Origin: Candidatus Fonsibacter lacus
GTDB taxonomy: Bacteria; Pseudomonadota; Gammaproteobacteria; Burkholderiales; Burkholderiaceae_C
Direction: 5' to 3'
NCBI GenBank assembly: GCA_009921245.1
Contig: RFXW01000004.1
Location: forward strand, 1 to 35,102
Length of the DNA: 35,102 bases
Shown here: one piece after another, positions 8,255 to 20,700 of the stretch
Layout: each line of letters begins with the position of its first letter
Position numbering within the stretch: the stretch's first letter is position 1
Made by a program: the position numbers and the translations under genes
Notes under the pieces: model-generated
What the model was told of the DNA's origin: nothing
The model's input: only the letters and a program-made list of their open reading frames with translations
Database searches by the model: none

Positions 8255-8282
8255 ATTATTGCAGATGGTGCTACAATTTCAG
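8255..8282 (-). promoter_or_regulatory. Candidate ispB promoter, nearly leaderless
   Basis: On the minus strand CTGAAA (8277-8282), a 16-base spacer and AATAAT (8255-8260) resemble -35 and -10 boxes. The predicted start would be about 3 bases before the ispB ATG at 8245, and no SD is present. It overlaps the rplU promoter on the other strand. Confidence 0.35.
8269..8277 (+). promoter_or_regulatory. Candidate rplU-rpmA promoter (extended -10)
   Basis: TGC-TACAAT (8269-8277) forms an extended -10 box; the -35 region is poor (TGGAGT, 3 of 6). Transcription would begin near 8284 and leave a leader of about 24 bases with SD GAAGGA before ATG 8308. Confidence 0.45.
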
Positions 8283-8307
8283 GTTTCCCGGTTGGAAGGA
8301 AAATCGT

Positions 8308-8619
8308 ATGTACGCGGTTGTCAAAACCGGTGGCAAGCAGTATCGCGTGGCCGCCGGTGAAAAAATTAAAGTCGAACAAATCACCGCCGACGTGGGCGCA
8401 GAAATTGTGCTCAACGAGGTATTGGCTGTGGGCATCGGCAGCGAACTCAAGGTGGGCACGCCATTGGTAAGCGGTGCGGCGGTTACGGCCAAGGTCGTGT
8501 CGCAAGGCCGCGGCGATAAGGTGCGAATTTTTAAAATGCGCCGCCGCAAGCATTACCAAAAGCGCCAAGGCCACCGGCAGTATTTCACCGAGCTTGAAAT
8601 CAGCGCGATTCAAGCCTAA
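8308..8619 (+). CDS. rplU: 50S ribosomal protein L21
   Basis: Ribosomal protein L21 (103 aa), a 23S rRNA-binding component of the large subunit. [25 protein letters not shown] and the C-terminal signature [23 protein letters not shown] are unmistakable. ATG 8308 follows SD GAAGGA; the track start at 8239 is upstream in the promoter region. It lies 12 bases before rpmA with AAGGAG between, the universal L21-L27 pairing. Confidence 0.98.
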   Translation: MYAVVKTGGKQYRVAAGEKIKVEQITADVGAEIVLNEVLAVGIGSELKVGTPLVSGAAVTAKVVSQGRGDKVRIFKMRRRKHYQKRQGHRQYFTELEISAIQA

Positions 8620-8631
8620 GGAGATTGACAC

Positions 8632-8895
8632 ATGGCACAGAAAAAAGGCGGCGGCTCCACACGCAACGGGCGCGACTCCAAGCCCAAAATGTTGGGCGTT
8701 AAGGTGTTTGGTGGCCAAGTTATTTCGGCTGGCGGCATCATTGTTCGCCAACGCGGCACCAAATTCCACCCGGGTACCAACGTGGGCATGGGCAAAGACC
8801 ACACCTTATTCGCCACCACCAACGGCACCGTGTCGTTTGCTGTGAAGGGCGAGTTTGGTCGTCAGTTGGTTTCGGTTACACCGGAAGCTGCGTAA
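8632..8895 (+). CDS. rpmA: 50S ribosomal protein L27
   Basis: Ribosomal protein L27 (87 aa), whose N-terminal tail reaches the peptidyl transferase centre. The sequence [29 protein letters not shown] followed by [16 protein letters not shown] is the canonical family signature. There is no N-terminal extension of the kind cleaved in Firmicutes. SD AAGGAG precedes it, and a hairpin follows before obg. Confidence 0.98.
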   Translation: MAQKKGGGSTRNGRDSKPKMLGVKVFGGQVISAGGIIVRQRGTKFHPGTNVGMGKDHTLFATTNGTVSFAVKGEFGRQLVSVTPEAA

Positions 8896-11176
<2,281 letters not shown>

Positions 11177-11180
<4 letters not shown>

Positions 11181-11788
11181 CGCCGGTTGGGGTCGGGATC
11201 GAAGCTGGCGCCTGGCGGCAGCTCCACACGGTGTTGAATCATAAAAGGGGCCCGTACCCGGCGTTCACCCAAGCCTGGGGAGGAAGCAGCACGCGGCGTA
11301 CGCCCCCGACCGTTGGCCCCCTCAACAAAACGCGACAACTCGGCCAAGGCTTTTTGATACACACCACGCTTGAATTCGATCACCACATCCAACGGCACCC
11401 AGTAGTCGTTCCAGCGCCAAGCATCGAATTCAGGGTGGTTGGTGGCGCGTAGGTTGAGGTCCCAATCATGACCAACCAGGCGCAGCAAAAACCAAATCTG
11501 TTTTTGACCACGGTAATGCCCGCGCGCGTCGCGTCGGATAAACCGATCCGGCACCTCGTAGCGCAACCAGTCGCGGGTGCGCCCAACAAGGCTGACGTGC
11601 GCCGGTCGCAGCCCGAGCTCTTCGTGGAGCTCGCGATACATCGCCTGCTCAGGCGTTTCGCCGCGGTCTATGCCCCCTTGGGGGAACTGCCAAGAGGTGC
11701 TGCGGATACGCTTGCCCCAGAAAACTTGATTCTTCTGGTTGAGCAGGATGATGCCGACGTTAGGCCTAAAGCCATCTCGGTCAAGCAT
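11177..11788 (-). CDS. rppH: RNA pyrophosphohydrolase (Nudix)
   Basis: Nudix hydrolase that removes pyrophosphate from the 5' end of triphosphorylated mRNA and so triggers decay. N terminus [17 protein letters not shown] and [29 protein letters not shown] (Nudix box 38-60) are diagnostic of Rpp[14 protein letters not shown] is another family segment. At 203 aa it has a C-terminal extension compared with the E. coli protein, basic and Pro-rich, as common in Burkholderiales. It diverges from proS. Confidence 0.94.
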
Positions 11789-11824
11789 AATTCAACTTTG
11801 TTTTTTTCGTTGCACCGATTATGC
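11785..11824. promoter_or_regulatory. rppH/proS divergent region with inverted repeat
   Basis: GCATAAT (11785-11791) and ATTATGC (11818-11824) form a 7-base inverted repeat with a 26-base, T-rich centre in the gap between the divergent genes. Read outward, each arm resembles a CATAAT -10 box. Good -35 boxes are not seen. Could be paired promoters or an operator. Confidence 0.3.
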
Positions 11825-11871
11825 ACCGCAAGTGCCGTGCGTGCAGGTCGACTCCCAAGGCAAGCCCATCC

Positions 11872-13620
11872 ATGAAAGCCAGCCAGTTTCTTATCTCCAC
11901 ACTCAAAGAGGCGCCGGCCGACGCCGAGGTGGTCAGCCATCGGCTGATGTTGCGTGCGGGCATGATCAAACGGCTGGGTTCGGGCATTTACACCTTCATG
12001 CCCATGGGTTGGCGTGTGGTGCAAAAGGTGGCCGCGATTGTGCGACAAGAAATGAACCGCGCCGGTGCCATTGAGCTTTCCATGCCGGTTGTGCAGCCAG
12101 CGGAACTGTGGCAAGAAACCGGGCGTTTCCAAAAAATGGGTCCGGAACTGTTGCGCCTGCAAGATCGCCACGGTCGTGACTTTGTGATCCAGCCCACCAG
12201 CGAAGAGGTGGTCACCGATATCGCGCGCCAAGAGCTGCGCAGCTACCGGCAGCTGCCCAAAAACTTGTATCAAATTCAATCCAAGTTTCGAGACGAGCGG
12301 CGTCCTCGCTTTGGTTTGATGCGCGGGCGAGAGTTTGTGATGAAAGACGCCTACAGCTTTGACCGAGACGCGGCCGCCGCGCAGCAAAGCTACGCCGCCA
12401 TGGCGCAAGCCTACCGCGCGATTTTTGATCGGTTTGGGCTGCGTTACCGCGCTGTATCGGCCGACAGTGGCGCCATTGGCGGTGATTTAAGCGAAGAGTT
12501 TCAAGTCATCGCCGCCACCGGCGAAGACGCCATTGTGTATTGCCCCAACAGCGATTACGCCGCCAACATGGAAAAGGCGCAGGCCGCCGCACCCGCCGTC
12601 ACCCGCCCCGCGCCACAGCAAGCCATGGCCGAGGTTGACACACCGGGCAACAGCACCTGCGCGGCGGTGGCCAAACAGCTGGACTTGCCACTGTCGCGTA
12701 CCGTCAAGAGCTTGGTGTTGGCCACCGACCCCAGCGAAGGGGGTGAGGCCACGGTGTGGTTGGTGCTGCTGCGCGGTGATCACGACTTAAACGAAGTCAA
12801 GGTAGGCAAACTGGCTGGCTTTGAGGCAGGTTGGCGCTTTGCCAGCGTGGCGGAAATTGAGCAGCACTTTGGTTGCAAGCCTGGCTATTTAGGGCCGATT
12901 GGGTTGCGGCAGCCGGTGCAGGTGGTGGCCGACCGTGAGGTGGCGGTGATGGCCGACTGGGTGTGTGGTGCGAATCGCGTCGATACCCACTTGTGCGGCG
13001 TGAATTGGGGGCGTGATCTGCCCGAGCCGGCGCATGTGGCCGACTTGCGCAACGTGGTGGAGGGCGATGAGTCGCCCGACGGGCGTGGCCCGCTGCGTAT
13101 CGAGCGTGGCATTGAGGTGGGCCACATCTTTTATTTGGGAACCAAATACGCCACCGCCATGAACGCCACGTTTTTAGACGAAGACGGCAAGCCCAAACCA
13201 TTTGAAATGGGGTGTTACGGCATTGGTGTCACGCGCTTGCCAGCCGCCGCCATTGAACAAAACCATGACGACAAAGGCATGATCTGGCCCGAGGCCATTG
13301 CCCCGTTTGAGGTGGTGATTTGCCCCATTGGCATGGACCGCTCCGAGGCGGTGCGCGATGCCGCCCATCGTTTGCTTGACGAGTTGTTGGCCGCCGGTGT
13401 CGATGCGCTGCTTGATGACCGAGGCGAGCGCCCGGGTGCGATGTTTGCCGATTGGGAGCTCATTGGCGTGCCGCACCGGGTCACGGTGGGCGATCGCGCG
13501 CTGGCCGAGGCGGAGGTGGAATACCAAGCGCGACGCAGCGGTGCGTCGCAACGCTTGCCCTTGTCGCAAGCCAGCGCCTGGTTAACCCAGGCGATTGGCG
13601 CCGCCAAAACCCCGGCCTAG
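11872..13620 (+). CDS. proS: Prolyl-tRNA synthetase
   Basis: Charges tRNA-Pro (582 aa, bacterial long form). Class II core with motif 1 region [20 protein letters not shown], motif 2 [26 protein letters not shown], and motif 3 [17 protein letters not shown]. The editing (INS) domain lies between motifs 2 and 3 (about residues 225-395; [27 protein letters not shown]), and the anticodon-binding domain is at the C terminus (VVICPIGM onward). ATG 11872 ([30 protein letters not shown]) is preferred to 11821. Single gene, convergent with grxD. Confidence 0.97.
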   Translation: MKASQFLISTLKEAPADAEVVSHRLMLRAGMIKRLGSGIYTFMPMGWRVVQKVAAIVRQEMNRAGAIELSMPVVQPAELWQETGRFQKMGPELLRLQDRHGRDFVIQPTSEEVVTDIARQELRSYRQLPKNLYQIQSKFRDERRPRFGLMRGREFVMKDAYSFDRDAAAAQQSYAAMAQAYRAIFDRFGLRYRAVSADSGAIGGDLSEEFQVIAATGEDAIVYCPNSDYAANMEKAQAAAPAVTRPAPQQAMAEVDTPGNSTCAAVAKQLDLPLSRTVKSLVLATDPSEGGEATVWLVLLRGDHDLNEVKVGKLAGFEAGWRFASVAEIEQHFGCKPGYLGPIGLRQPVQVVADREVAVMADWVCGANRVDTHLCGVNWGRDLPEPAHVADLRNVVEGDESPDGRGPLRIERGIEVGHIFYLGTKYATAMNATFLDEDGKPKPFEMGCYGIGVTRLPAAAIEQNHDDKGMIWPEAIAPFEVVICPIGMDRSEAVRDAAHRLLDELLAAGVDALLDDRGERPGAMFADWELIGVPHRVTVGDRALAEAEVEYQARRSGASQRLPLSQASAWLTQAIGAAKTPA

Positions 13621-13646
13621 CGGCCGCGGTTCACAATGGCCGCCGC

Positions 13647-13973
13647 CTATTGAGCGGGCGCGGCCAACAGCTGCTGCAGTTCGCCGTCTTCGTACATTTC
13701 CATCAAGATATCCGAGCCGCCGACAAACTGCCCGCGCACATAGAGCTGCGGAATCGTGGGCCACTGGCTGAAGTCTTTGATGCCTTGGCGTATGCCTTCG
13801 TCCTCTAACACATTCACCGTTTTCAGGGCTTTGGTGTCGACGCCGCAAGCCTTGAGAATTTGAATGGCCCGCCCCGAAAAGCCACACATCGGAAACGCCG
13901 CCGTGCCCTTCATAAACAACACCACCTCGTGTTGTGTAACCAAGTCGTTGATTTGTTGCTGAACGTCTTGCAT
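13647..13973 (-). CDS. grxD: Monothiol glutaredoxin, Grx4 type
   Basis: CGFS-type glutaredoxin (108 aa) that binds a bridging [2Fe-2S] cluster with glutathione and serves Fe-S delivery. VVLFMKGTAAFPMCGFSGRA places the active Cys at residue 30, WPTIPQLYVRGQFVGGSDI carries the cis-Pro and glutathione contacts. SD GGAGAG precedes ATG. It follows prmC at a distance of 122 bases, as in many Burkholderiales where hemA-prfA-prmC-grxD is conserved. A GGATAAT box 60-70 bases upstream may be its own -10. Confidence 0.95.
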   Translation of the reverse strand: MQDVQQQINDLVTQHEVVLFMKGTAAFPMCGFSGRAIQILKACGVDTKALKTVNVLEDEGIRQGIKDFSQWPTIPQLYVRGQFVGGSDILMEMYEDGELQQLLAAPAQ

Positions 13974-14069
13974 GGTGCTCTCTCCAATGATTGCCCCGGT
14001 GGGCTGTGGCGCCGCCCTTTTGGGCCGTGCATGACGCCATTATCCAATGTTGTGGGCGGCTTGGGGTAA

Positions 14070-14086
14070 GCACGCGTGACGCGTGC
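14070..14086 (-). terminator. Hairpin after prmC
   Basis: Perfect GCACGCG-TGA-CGCGTGC hairpin 10 bases after the prmC stop on the minus strand. It lacks a T tract, so it is a weak terminator or a 3'-end stabilising structure between prmC and grxD. Confidence 0.35.
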
Positions 14087-14095
14087 GGGATCGGC

Positions 14096-14935
14096 TCAGC
14101 CCGGTGATTGGGCACCGGTGCAGCGGGGTCGCCCCGCCATGTCGTGTCGGGTGGTGACCGTGGTGAAACCGTGTGCCTGCAGCAGGGTGGCCACCGCCTG
14201 CGCCTGATCGTGGCCGTGTTCAAGCAGCAGCCAAGCGCCAGCACGCAACCGTGGCGTGGCGCCGGCAACGATGCGGCGTATGTCGTCCAGCCCATCGTGT
14301 CCCGCCACCAGCGCCGTGGTGGGTTCGGCGCTCAGCGCCGCCAAATGGCTGTCGCCTTGGGCAATGTAAGGTGGGTTGCTCACCACCAGGTCCAACCGCA
14401 GGGTGTCGGGCAGCGCGTCCCACCAGTGGCCCAAGGCCCAGCGCGCGGTCAAGCCCAACGCGTTGGCGTTGAATTGCGCCACGGCCATGGCCGCTGGGCT
14501 GCGCTCCACCGCCCACACCTGCGCCTGTGGCCGCTGCTGGGCCAGCGTCAGTGCCAGCGCACCGCTGCCTGTGCCCAAGTCGGCCACCTGCATGGCGAGG
14601 TTGCCCGGGCACAGTTCCAGTGCCCATTCGGCCAGGGTTTCGGTGTCGGGGCGTGGAATCAGCACGGCGTTTGTGACGCGCAGGGTTAAATCCCAAAATC
14701 CGGCCTCACCCAACACATAGGCCAGGGGCTCGCCCTGCGCCACGCGCGCGGCCATGGCCTGCACCGCCAGCCACTGGTGGGTTGGCAACACATGGTGGTC
14801 ATGGCTTAGCAGCCACGCCCGTGCTTGCAGCGGTTGATCAAGGGCGCGCAGCAGCAAGCGTTGCGCCGTTAGGCTACTCAAGCCCTGCGCGTGCAGCCCC
14901 TGCAGCGCCTGCGCCACGCTGGGCGGGTAGGTCAT
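14096..14935 (-). CDS. prmC: Peptide chain release factor N5-glutamine methyltransferase
   Basis: Uses S-adenosylmethionine to methylate the Gln of the GGQ motif in release factors (279 aa). The N-terminal helical domain (1-75) precedes [13 protein letters not shown] (92-104), the SAM loop [16 protein letters not shown] (118-132) and the catalytic NPPYI (187-191). The track's start at 15253 runs through prfA; the ATG at 14935 overlaps the prfA stop by ATGA, so the enzyme is made next to its substrate RF1. Synonym hemK. Confidence 0.95.
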   Translation of the reverse strand: MTYPPSVAQALQGLHAQGLSSLTAQRLLLRALDQPLQARAWLLSHDHHVLPTHQWLAVQAMAARVAQGEPLAYVLGEAGFWDLTLRVTNAVLIPRPDTETLAEWALELCPGNLAMQVADLGTGSGALALTLAQQRPQAQVWAVERSPAAMAVAQFNANALGLTARWALGHWWDALPDTLRLDLVVSNPPYIAQGDSHLAALSAEPTTALVAGHDGLDDIRRIVAGATPRLRAGAWLLLEHGHDQAQAVATLLQAHGFTTVTTRHDMAGRPRCTGAQSPG

Positions 14936-16020
14936 ACGCCAACGCGCTGTTCGAGCTCGGCCAACAGTTCGGTGCCGCGCGCCACCTGCAGGGCGTGCAC
15001 GATGTCTTGCATGTCGCCTTCCATGATCATGGGCAGTTTGTAAAGGGTCAGGTTGATGCGGTGATCGGTGACCCGGCCTTGTGGGTAGTTGTAGGTGCGA
15101 ATGCGATCGCTGCGGTCGCCGCTGCTCAATAGGCTGCGCCGGGTGGCGCTGTCGCGCGCTTCGCGCTCCATCCGCTCGCGCTCTTGCAGGCGCGAGGCCA
15201 GCACCGCCATGGCTTTGGCGCGGTTGCGGTGTTGGCTTCGGTCGTCTTGGCATTCGGCCACCAAGCCGGTGGGTAGGTGGGTGATGCGCACCGCTGAGTC
15301 GGTTTTGTTCACGTGCTGCCCACCGGCGCCACTGGCGCGGTAGGTGTCAATACGCAAGTCGGCGGGGTTGATGGCCACCGCTTGCTCGGGGTCGGCCTCG
15401 GGCAACACCACCACCGAGCAAGCGCTGGTGTGAATGCGGCCCTGGGCCTCGGTGGCGGGCACACGCTGCACCCGGTGACCACCCGACTCAAAGCGCAGCT
15501 TGCCGTACGCCTGATGACCGGTGAGGTGCAGGGTGACCTCTTTGTAGCCACCCAGTTCGCTTTCGGAGGCGCTCATGATTTCAACGCCCAGCCCCACGGT
15601 TTCGCAGTAACGCGTGTACATGCGCAGCAAGTCGCCGGCAAACAGCGCGCTTTCGTCGCCCCCGGTACCGGCCCGAATCTCCATGAACGCGGCGCGTTCA
15701 TCGTCTGGGTCGCGCGGCAACAACATGCTTTGCAACTCCTCGTCCAGCGCTTGGCTTTGGGCTTGGGCACGCTCCAGCTCTTCGGCCGCCATCTCTTTTA
15801 GCTCGGGGTCGGCAAGCCATTCTTGGGCCTGGGTGGCGTCCGCTTGGGCGGCTTGGTAGCGGTTAAAAACCTCAATCAAGCCGCTCAGTTCGGCATGCTC
15901 TTGGCTTAATGCACGGTAGCGTTGCAGGTCTTGCACCACGTCGGGGGCGCTGAGTTGGGCATCGAGTTCGGTTAAGCGTTGCTGTTGTTGCTGCAGCGCG
16001 GCGAGCATAAACGGTTTCAT
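14932..16020 (-). CDS. prfA: Peptide chain release factor 1
   Basis: Recognises UAA and UAG in the ribosomal A site and triggers hydrolysis of peptidyl-tRNA (362 aa). The codon-reading tripeptide PAT at 188-190 (RF1 PxT type, not SPF) and the catalytic GGQ at 233-235 ([21 protein letters not shown]) are present. It sits between hemA and prmC. There is no frameshift, as expected for RF1 as opposed to RF2. Confidence 0.97.
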   Translation of the reverse strand: MKPFMLAALQQQQQRLTELDAQLSAPDVVQDLQRYRALSQEHAELSGLIEVFNRYQAAQADATQAQEWLADPELKEMAAEELERAQAQSQALDEELQSMLLPRDPDDERAAFMEIRAGTGGDESALFAGDLLRMYTRYCETVGLGVEIMSASESELGGYKEVTLHLTGHQAYGKLRFESGGHRVQRVPATEAQGRIHTSACSVVVLPEADPEQAVAINPADLRIDTYRASGAGGQHVNKTDSAVRITHLPTGLVAECQDDRSQHRNRAKAMAVLASRLQERERMEREARDSATRRSLLSSGDRSDRIRTYNYPQGRVTDHRINLTLYKLPMIMEGDMQDIVHALQVARGTELLAELEQRVGV

Positions 16021-16059
16021 AACCGGTAGTGTACGAATCCCGGCAATGCCGGTGTCACG

Positions 16060-17355
16060 CTAATCGTGCTCAGCCGGTGGCAACGGGCCGGTTGCGTCGT
16101 TGGCGCTTAGCGTGTGGCCAAACAAAACGCCAATGGCTTGCGCCGCTTGGTCGTGATGCTCAGGCGTTTGCAGCCGCTTCACCACCGGGTGCAGCATTTT
16201 TTGCGACAGCCCCCGTGCCATGGCCTGCAGCACCTCATCGGGGTTATCGCCTTTGGCTAAGCGCCGGCGCGCGCGTTGCAGCTCGGCATCTTGCCACTGC
16301 TGGGCTTGACTTTGCAGCCGCTGAATCAGGGGCACACTTTGGCGCTGTTGCAGCCAGTGCATGAACTGGCGCACGCCGTTGTCCACAATGGCCTCGGCTT
16401 GCACCACCGCCGCTTGGCGCGAGTCTTTGGCGTGTTGCACCACGTGCCCAAGATCATCCACGGTGTAAAGGTAGACGTCTTGCAGTTCGGCCACCTCGGG
16501 TTCAATGTCGCGCGGCACCGCCAAGTCAACCATAAATATCGGCTTGCGTCGGCGCTTTTTTAAGGCGCGCTCGACCGCTCCCAAGCCAACAATGGGCAGC
16601 AAGCTGGCGGTGCAGCTGATCACGGCGTCGAATTCGTGCAGCCGCAGTGGTAACTCGGCCAATGACATGGATTCCCCGCCCAATTCCGCCGCCAAGCGCT
16701 GACCGCGGCTGGCGGTGCGGTTGGCCACCACCATTTGCTTGGGCTTGCGCGCCGCAAAATGTGTGGCCGTTAAGCTGATCATGTCGCCCGCGCCAATCAG
16801 TAGCACACGAATTTGGCTCAGGTCTTCAAACAAATTGCTGGCCAATCGCACCGCGGCGGCGGCCATGCTCACCGATTGCGCCCCGATGTCGGTGGCGGTG
16901 CGCACCTCTTTGGCCACGGCAAACGAGCGCTGAAACATTTGGTTCAGCGTTGCGCCAAGCGTGCCGCACTCTTGGGCCACGCGTACCGCGTCCTTCATTT
17001 GCCCCAGAATTTGTGGCTCGCCCAACACCATGCTGTCCAGCCCACTGGCCACTCGAAACGCGTGCCGCGCCGCCTGCTCACTTTGCAGGCTGTAGACATG
17101 GTGGGTAAGGGTCTCGGGCGCCACGCCCCCAGCCTGAGCCAACCATTGCATGGTGGGTGCCAAGGCGTCATCGGGGGCCGCGCAGTAAATCTCGGTGCGG
17201 TTGCAAGTTGACAGCACCGCAGCCTCGGGCGCACCGTCGAGCCGGGTGCGCAAGGCGTGCACCGTCTCACCCAGCTTGTCCAGCGGAAAAGCAAACCGGC
17301 TGCGCAAATCAAGCGGCGCGGTGTGGTGGTTGATGCCCAGGGCCCAAACGGTCAT
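16060..17355 (-). CDS. hemA: Glutamyl-tRNA reductase
   Basis: Reduces Glu-tRNA to glutamate-1-semialdehyde with NADPH, the first committed step of C5 tetrapyrrole synthesis (431 aa). N terminus [18 protein letters not shown] and [10 protein letters not shown] give the catalytic Cys51; [14 protein letters not shown] (about 185) is the NADPH-binding loop, and the C terminus is the helical dimerisation domain. ATG 17355 is fixed by homology. No SD precedes it, and a TATAAT box ends only 7 bases upstream. It is 39 bases before prfA. Confidence 0.96.
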   Translation of the reverse strand: MTVWALGINHHTAPLDLRSRFAFPLDKLGETVHALRTRLDGAPEAAVLSTCNRTEIYCAAPDDALAPTMQWLAQAGGVAPETLTHHVYSLQSEQAARHAFRVASGLDSMVLGEPQILGQMKDAVRVAQECGTLGATLNQMFQRSFAVAKEVRTATDIGAQSVSMAAAAVRLASNLFEDLSQIRVLLIGAGDMISLTATHFAARKPKQMVVANRTASRGQRLAAELGGESMSLAELPLRLHEFDAVISCTASLLPIVGLGAVERALKKRRRKPIFMVDLAVPRDIEPEVAELQDVYLYTVDDLGHVVQHAKDSRQAAVVQAEAIVDNGVRQFMHWLQQRQSVPLIQRLQSQAQQWQDAELQRARRRLAKGDNPDEVLQAMARGLSQKMLHPVVKRLQTPEHHDQAAQAIGVLFGHTLSANDATGPLPPAEHD

Positions 17356-17362
17356 AACGCAA

Positions 17363-17392
17363 ATTATAAAATGTGACGCTTTTAGTTGACAG
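17363..17392 (-). promoter_or_regulatory. Candidate hemA promoter, probably leaderless
   Basis: On the minus strand CTGTCA (17387-17392), an 18-base spacer and a perfect TATAAT (17363-17368). The expected start is within about one base of the hemA ATG. The -35 box lies inside the TTGACA-N7-TGTCAA repeat. Confidence 0.5.
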
Positions 17393-17404
17393 AAAGAGTG
17401 TCAA
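17386..17404. repeat. Inverted repeat TTGACA-N7-TGTCAA
   Basis: Perfect 6-base arms around GAAAGAG, between hemA and the small membrane-protein gene. It overlaps the candidate hemA -35 and ends 2 bases before ATG 17407. In RNA it would hold the purine-rich GAAAGAG, the only SD-like sequence for that gene, in a hairpin loop. Operator or translational control are both possible. Confidence 0.5.
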
Positions 17405-17406
17405 CC

Positions 17407-17661
17407 ATGACTATCTTGGCGGGTTTTTGGCATCTGGTCAACTTCTTATGGCCCGGCGCGGGGCTGGCCTTGCTGCTTTGGCTGGTTTTGCGCTGGCGGG
17501 TGCGCGTGGCGCGTCCTTGGCGGGCGCTGGCCTGGCTGGTGGGCGTGGGCTGGGTGGTGTCGATACTGGGCTTGGTGTGGGGCGATCACGACGGGTTGAT
17601 GGCCACATACGCCGCGCTGGTGGTGGCGCAGGGTACGCTGGCCTGGTGGCTGGCGCGCTAG
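17407..17661 (+). CDS. Small three-helix membrane protein, unknown function
   Basis: An 84-aa hydrophobic protein with about three membrane segments: residues 2-28, 40-58 and 64-81. A cluster of Arg (LRWRVRVARPWR) lies between helices 1 and 2. No domain is recognised. ATG 17407 is used rather than TTG 17386. It is divergent from hemA and 72 bases before the DUF3683 gene, so it may share a transcript with it. It could be a chance ORF, but the regular helix pattern and the position in an otherwise empty gap favour a real gene. Confidence 0.6.
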   Translation: MTILAGFWHLVNFLWPGAGLALLLWLVLRWRVRVARPWRALAWLVGVGWVVSILGLVWGDHDGLMATYAALVVAQGTLAWWLAR

Positions 17662-17733
17662 GCGCCGGGCTTTGCGCTGGCCCTGGGGTTTTTCGCGGGT
17701 TGTCATAATGGGTGTCACGCAAGTTTGGTCGAC

Positions 17734-20700
17734 ATGAACGCCCCACTACCCCTCGCCGCCACGCATCCCCCCGCCGCTGTCCAAGACAGACTTAGGGAAA
17801 TCCCTTACAACTACACCTCGTTGGCTGACGCCGACATCGTGCGCCGCTTGTTGGGGGATCGGGCCTGGGCGTTGATGACACAGCTGCGCCAAGAGCGCCG
17901 CACCGGGCACTCGGCGCGCATGATTTATGAGATCTTGGGCGACATCTGGGTGGTGCAGCGCAACCCCTATTTGCAAGACGATTTGCTCGACAACCGCAAG
18001 CGGCGCGACCTGTTGGTGCAAGCCCTGCGTCATCGACTGGCCGAGGTGCACAAGCGCCGCACCCCCAGCGAAGACGCCTCGCGCGACGCCTTGGTGGTGG
18101 AGCTGCTGCAGGGCGTGGCGCAGGCGGTTGACGATTTTGCTCAGTATTTTGTTGAGGTCGCGGCCATGCGCCAACGCTGTTTGCGCCGACTCAGGCGGCA
18201 CACCGCGCGCGACAACGTCAAGTTTGACCCGCTATCGCGCGTCTCGCACGTCACCGACGCCACCGATTGGCGCGTGGCCTATCCGCTGCTGGTGCTTACC
18301 CCCGATTCCGAGACCGAAACCGCTGCTTTGGTGGCCGCTTGCATGGAGCTTGGGCTAACCATCGTGCCGCGCGGCGGCGGCACAGGCTACACCGGCGGCG
18401 CGGTGCCACTGACGTGGCGCAGTGCGGTGCTGAACACCGAAAAGCTCGAAGCCATGACCGAGGTTGAACATGTGGCGCTGCCCGGGCTTGGCGAGCCGGT
18501 ACCCACGGTGTGGACCGAGGCCGGCGTGGTGACCCAGCGCGTGGCCGATGCAGCCGAGCGCGCCGGCTTTGTGTTTGCCGTAGACCCAACATCGGCCGAT
18601 GCCTCGTGCATTGGCGGCAACATCGCCATGAACGCCGGCGGCAAAAAAGCCGTGCTGTGGGGGACCGCGCTCGACAACCTGGCCTCATGGCGCATGGTGA
18701 CACCACAGGCCGAGTGGCTAGAGGTGGTGCGGCTGGACCACAACCTTGGCAAGATTCACGACGCCGCAGTGGCTCGGTTTGAGCTCACTTATTACGCCGC
18801 CGATGGCAAAACCGAAAAACGCAGAGAGCGGCTGGACATTCCGGGCTCGGCGTTTCGCAAAGCAGGTCTGGGCAAAGACGTCACCGACAAATTCTTAAGC
18901 GGTCTGCCCGGCATACAAAAAGAAGGCTGCGACGGCTTGATCACCAGCGCGCGCTGGGTGGTGCACCGCATGCCCAGCCACACCCGCACGGTGTGCATGG
19001 AGTTTTTTGGTAACCCACAAGACGCGGTGCCCAGTATTGTTGAGATCAAACAGCGCCTGCAACACGAACAGGGCGCCAGCGGGGTCATGCTGGCCGGGCT
19101 TGAACACCTTGACGATCGCTACCTAAAAGCCGTGGGCTATGTGACCAAGTCCAAGCGCGGCGGTTTGCCCAAAATGGTGTTGCTTGGCGACATCGCGGGC
19201 GACGATGCCGACGCCGTGGCGCGCGTCACCTCTGACGTGGTGCGTATTGCCAACGGGCGCAGCGGCGAAGGCTTTGTTGCTGTCACCGCTGAGGCGCGCA
19301 AAAAGTTTTGGCTTGATCGCAAACGCACCGCGGCCATCAGTCGCCACACCAATGCCTTCAAAATCAACGAAGACGTGGTGATACCCCTGGAGCGCATGGG
19401 TGAGTACACCCTGGGCATTGAGCGCTTAAACATCGAGTTGTCGCTGCGCAACAAGCTGGCACTGTGCGACGCACTACGCGCCTACCTGCAACAGCCGCAA
19501 TTGCCGGTGCGCCAAGGTGACGCCGAAGACGGCGACGTTGACAGCGCCTGGCTCGACGACCGGGTGCAGCAAGCGCTGCAGCACATTGCCCAAGTGCGTG
19601 AGCTTTGGGCTGGCTGGTTGGGTGGCATAGACACCTACTTTGAGGCGCTGCAAAACCACACCCTGCGCGCCAGCTGGAAAACCCAACTGCGCGCACCGCT
19701 GCGCGAGCTCTTTACGGGCGCGGTATTTGCCAAGTTAACCAGCGACATCGACGCCACCCACCAACGCGTGCTCAAGGGGCGCGTGTGGATCGCGCTGCAC
19801 ATGCACGCCGGCGACGGCAACGTGCACACCAACATCCCGGTTAACAGCGACGATTACGCCATGCTGCACACCGCGCACGAGGCGGTGGCGCGCATCATGA
19901 CCCTGGCCCGTGGCTTGGGCGGTGTGATCTCTGGTGAGCACGGCATTGGGATCACCAAGCTGCAATTTTTGTCCGATGACGAGCTGCAGCCCTTTGCGCA
20001 GTACAAGCAACGGGTGGATCCGCACGGCCACTTCAATCGCGGCAAGTTGCTGCGCGGTGCGCATGGCGGTGACTTGCATGCGGCTGACCTAAGCCAAGCC
20101 TACACGCCCAGCTTTGGTTTGATGGGCCACGAGTCACTCATCATGCAGCAATCCGACATTGGCGACATTGCCGCCAGTGTCAAAGACTGCTTGCGTTGCG
20201 GCAAGTGCAAACCGGTGTGCGCCACGCATGTGCCACGGGCCAACTTGCTGTACAGCCCGCGCAACAAAATTTTGGCGACCTCGCTGCTGGTTGAGGCGTT
20301 TTTGTACGAAGAGCAAACCCGCCGTGGGGTGTCGTTGCGACATTGGCAAGAATTTGAAGACGTGGCCGATCACTGCACGGTGTGCCACAAGTGTGAAAGC
20401 CCGTGCCCGGTGGACATTGATTTTGGCGAGGTCACCATGGCCATGCGCAATTTGTTGCGCAAGATGGGGCAAAAAAGCTTTCGTCCCGGTCAATCCCTGG
20501 CCATGCTGATGCTCAACGCCACCCGGCCGGAGACCATTAAATTGGTGCGCACCGCCACGGTGGAGCTTGGCATGCGTGCGCAACGCTGGGCCGCGGGTTT
20601 GCTGGCGGTGCTGGGGCGGCGTCAAACCAAGGCGCCTCCGGCTACGCTGGGCCCGGCGCCGTTGCGCGAGCAAGTGATTCACTTTGTGAACAAAAAAATG

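Noticed and set aside
7631-8470. 279-aa plus-strand ORF opposite ispB
   Set aside because: Antisense to ispB and running into rplU; His/Gln-rich composition with no domain. A shadow of the real genes.
17661-17733. GGGC...GCCC followed by TTTTT before the DUF3683 gene as a terminator
   Set aside because: Only a 4-base stem with the T run displaced; CATAAT nearby has no acceptable -35 box either.
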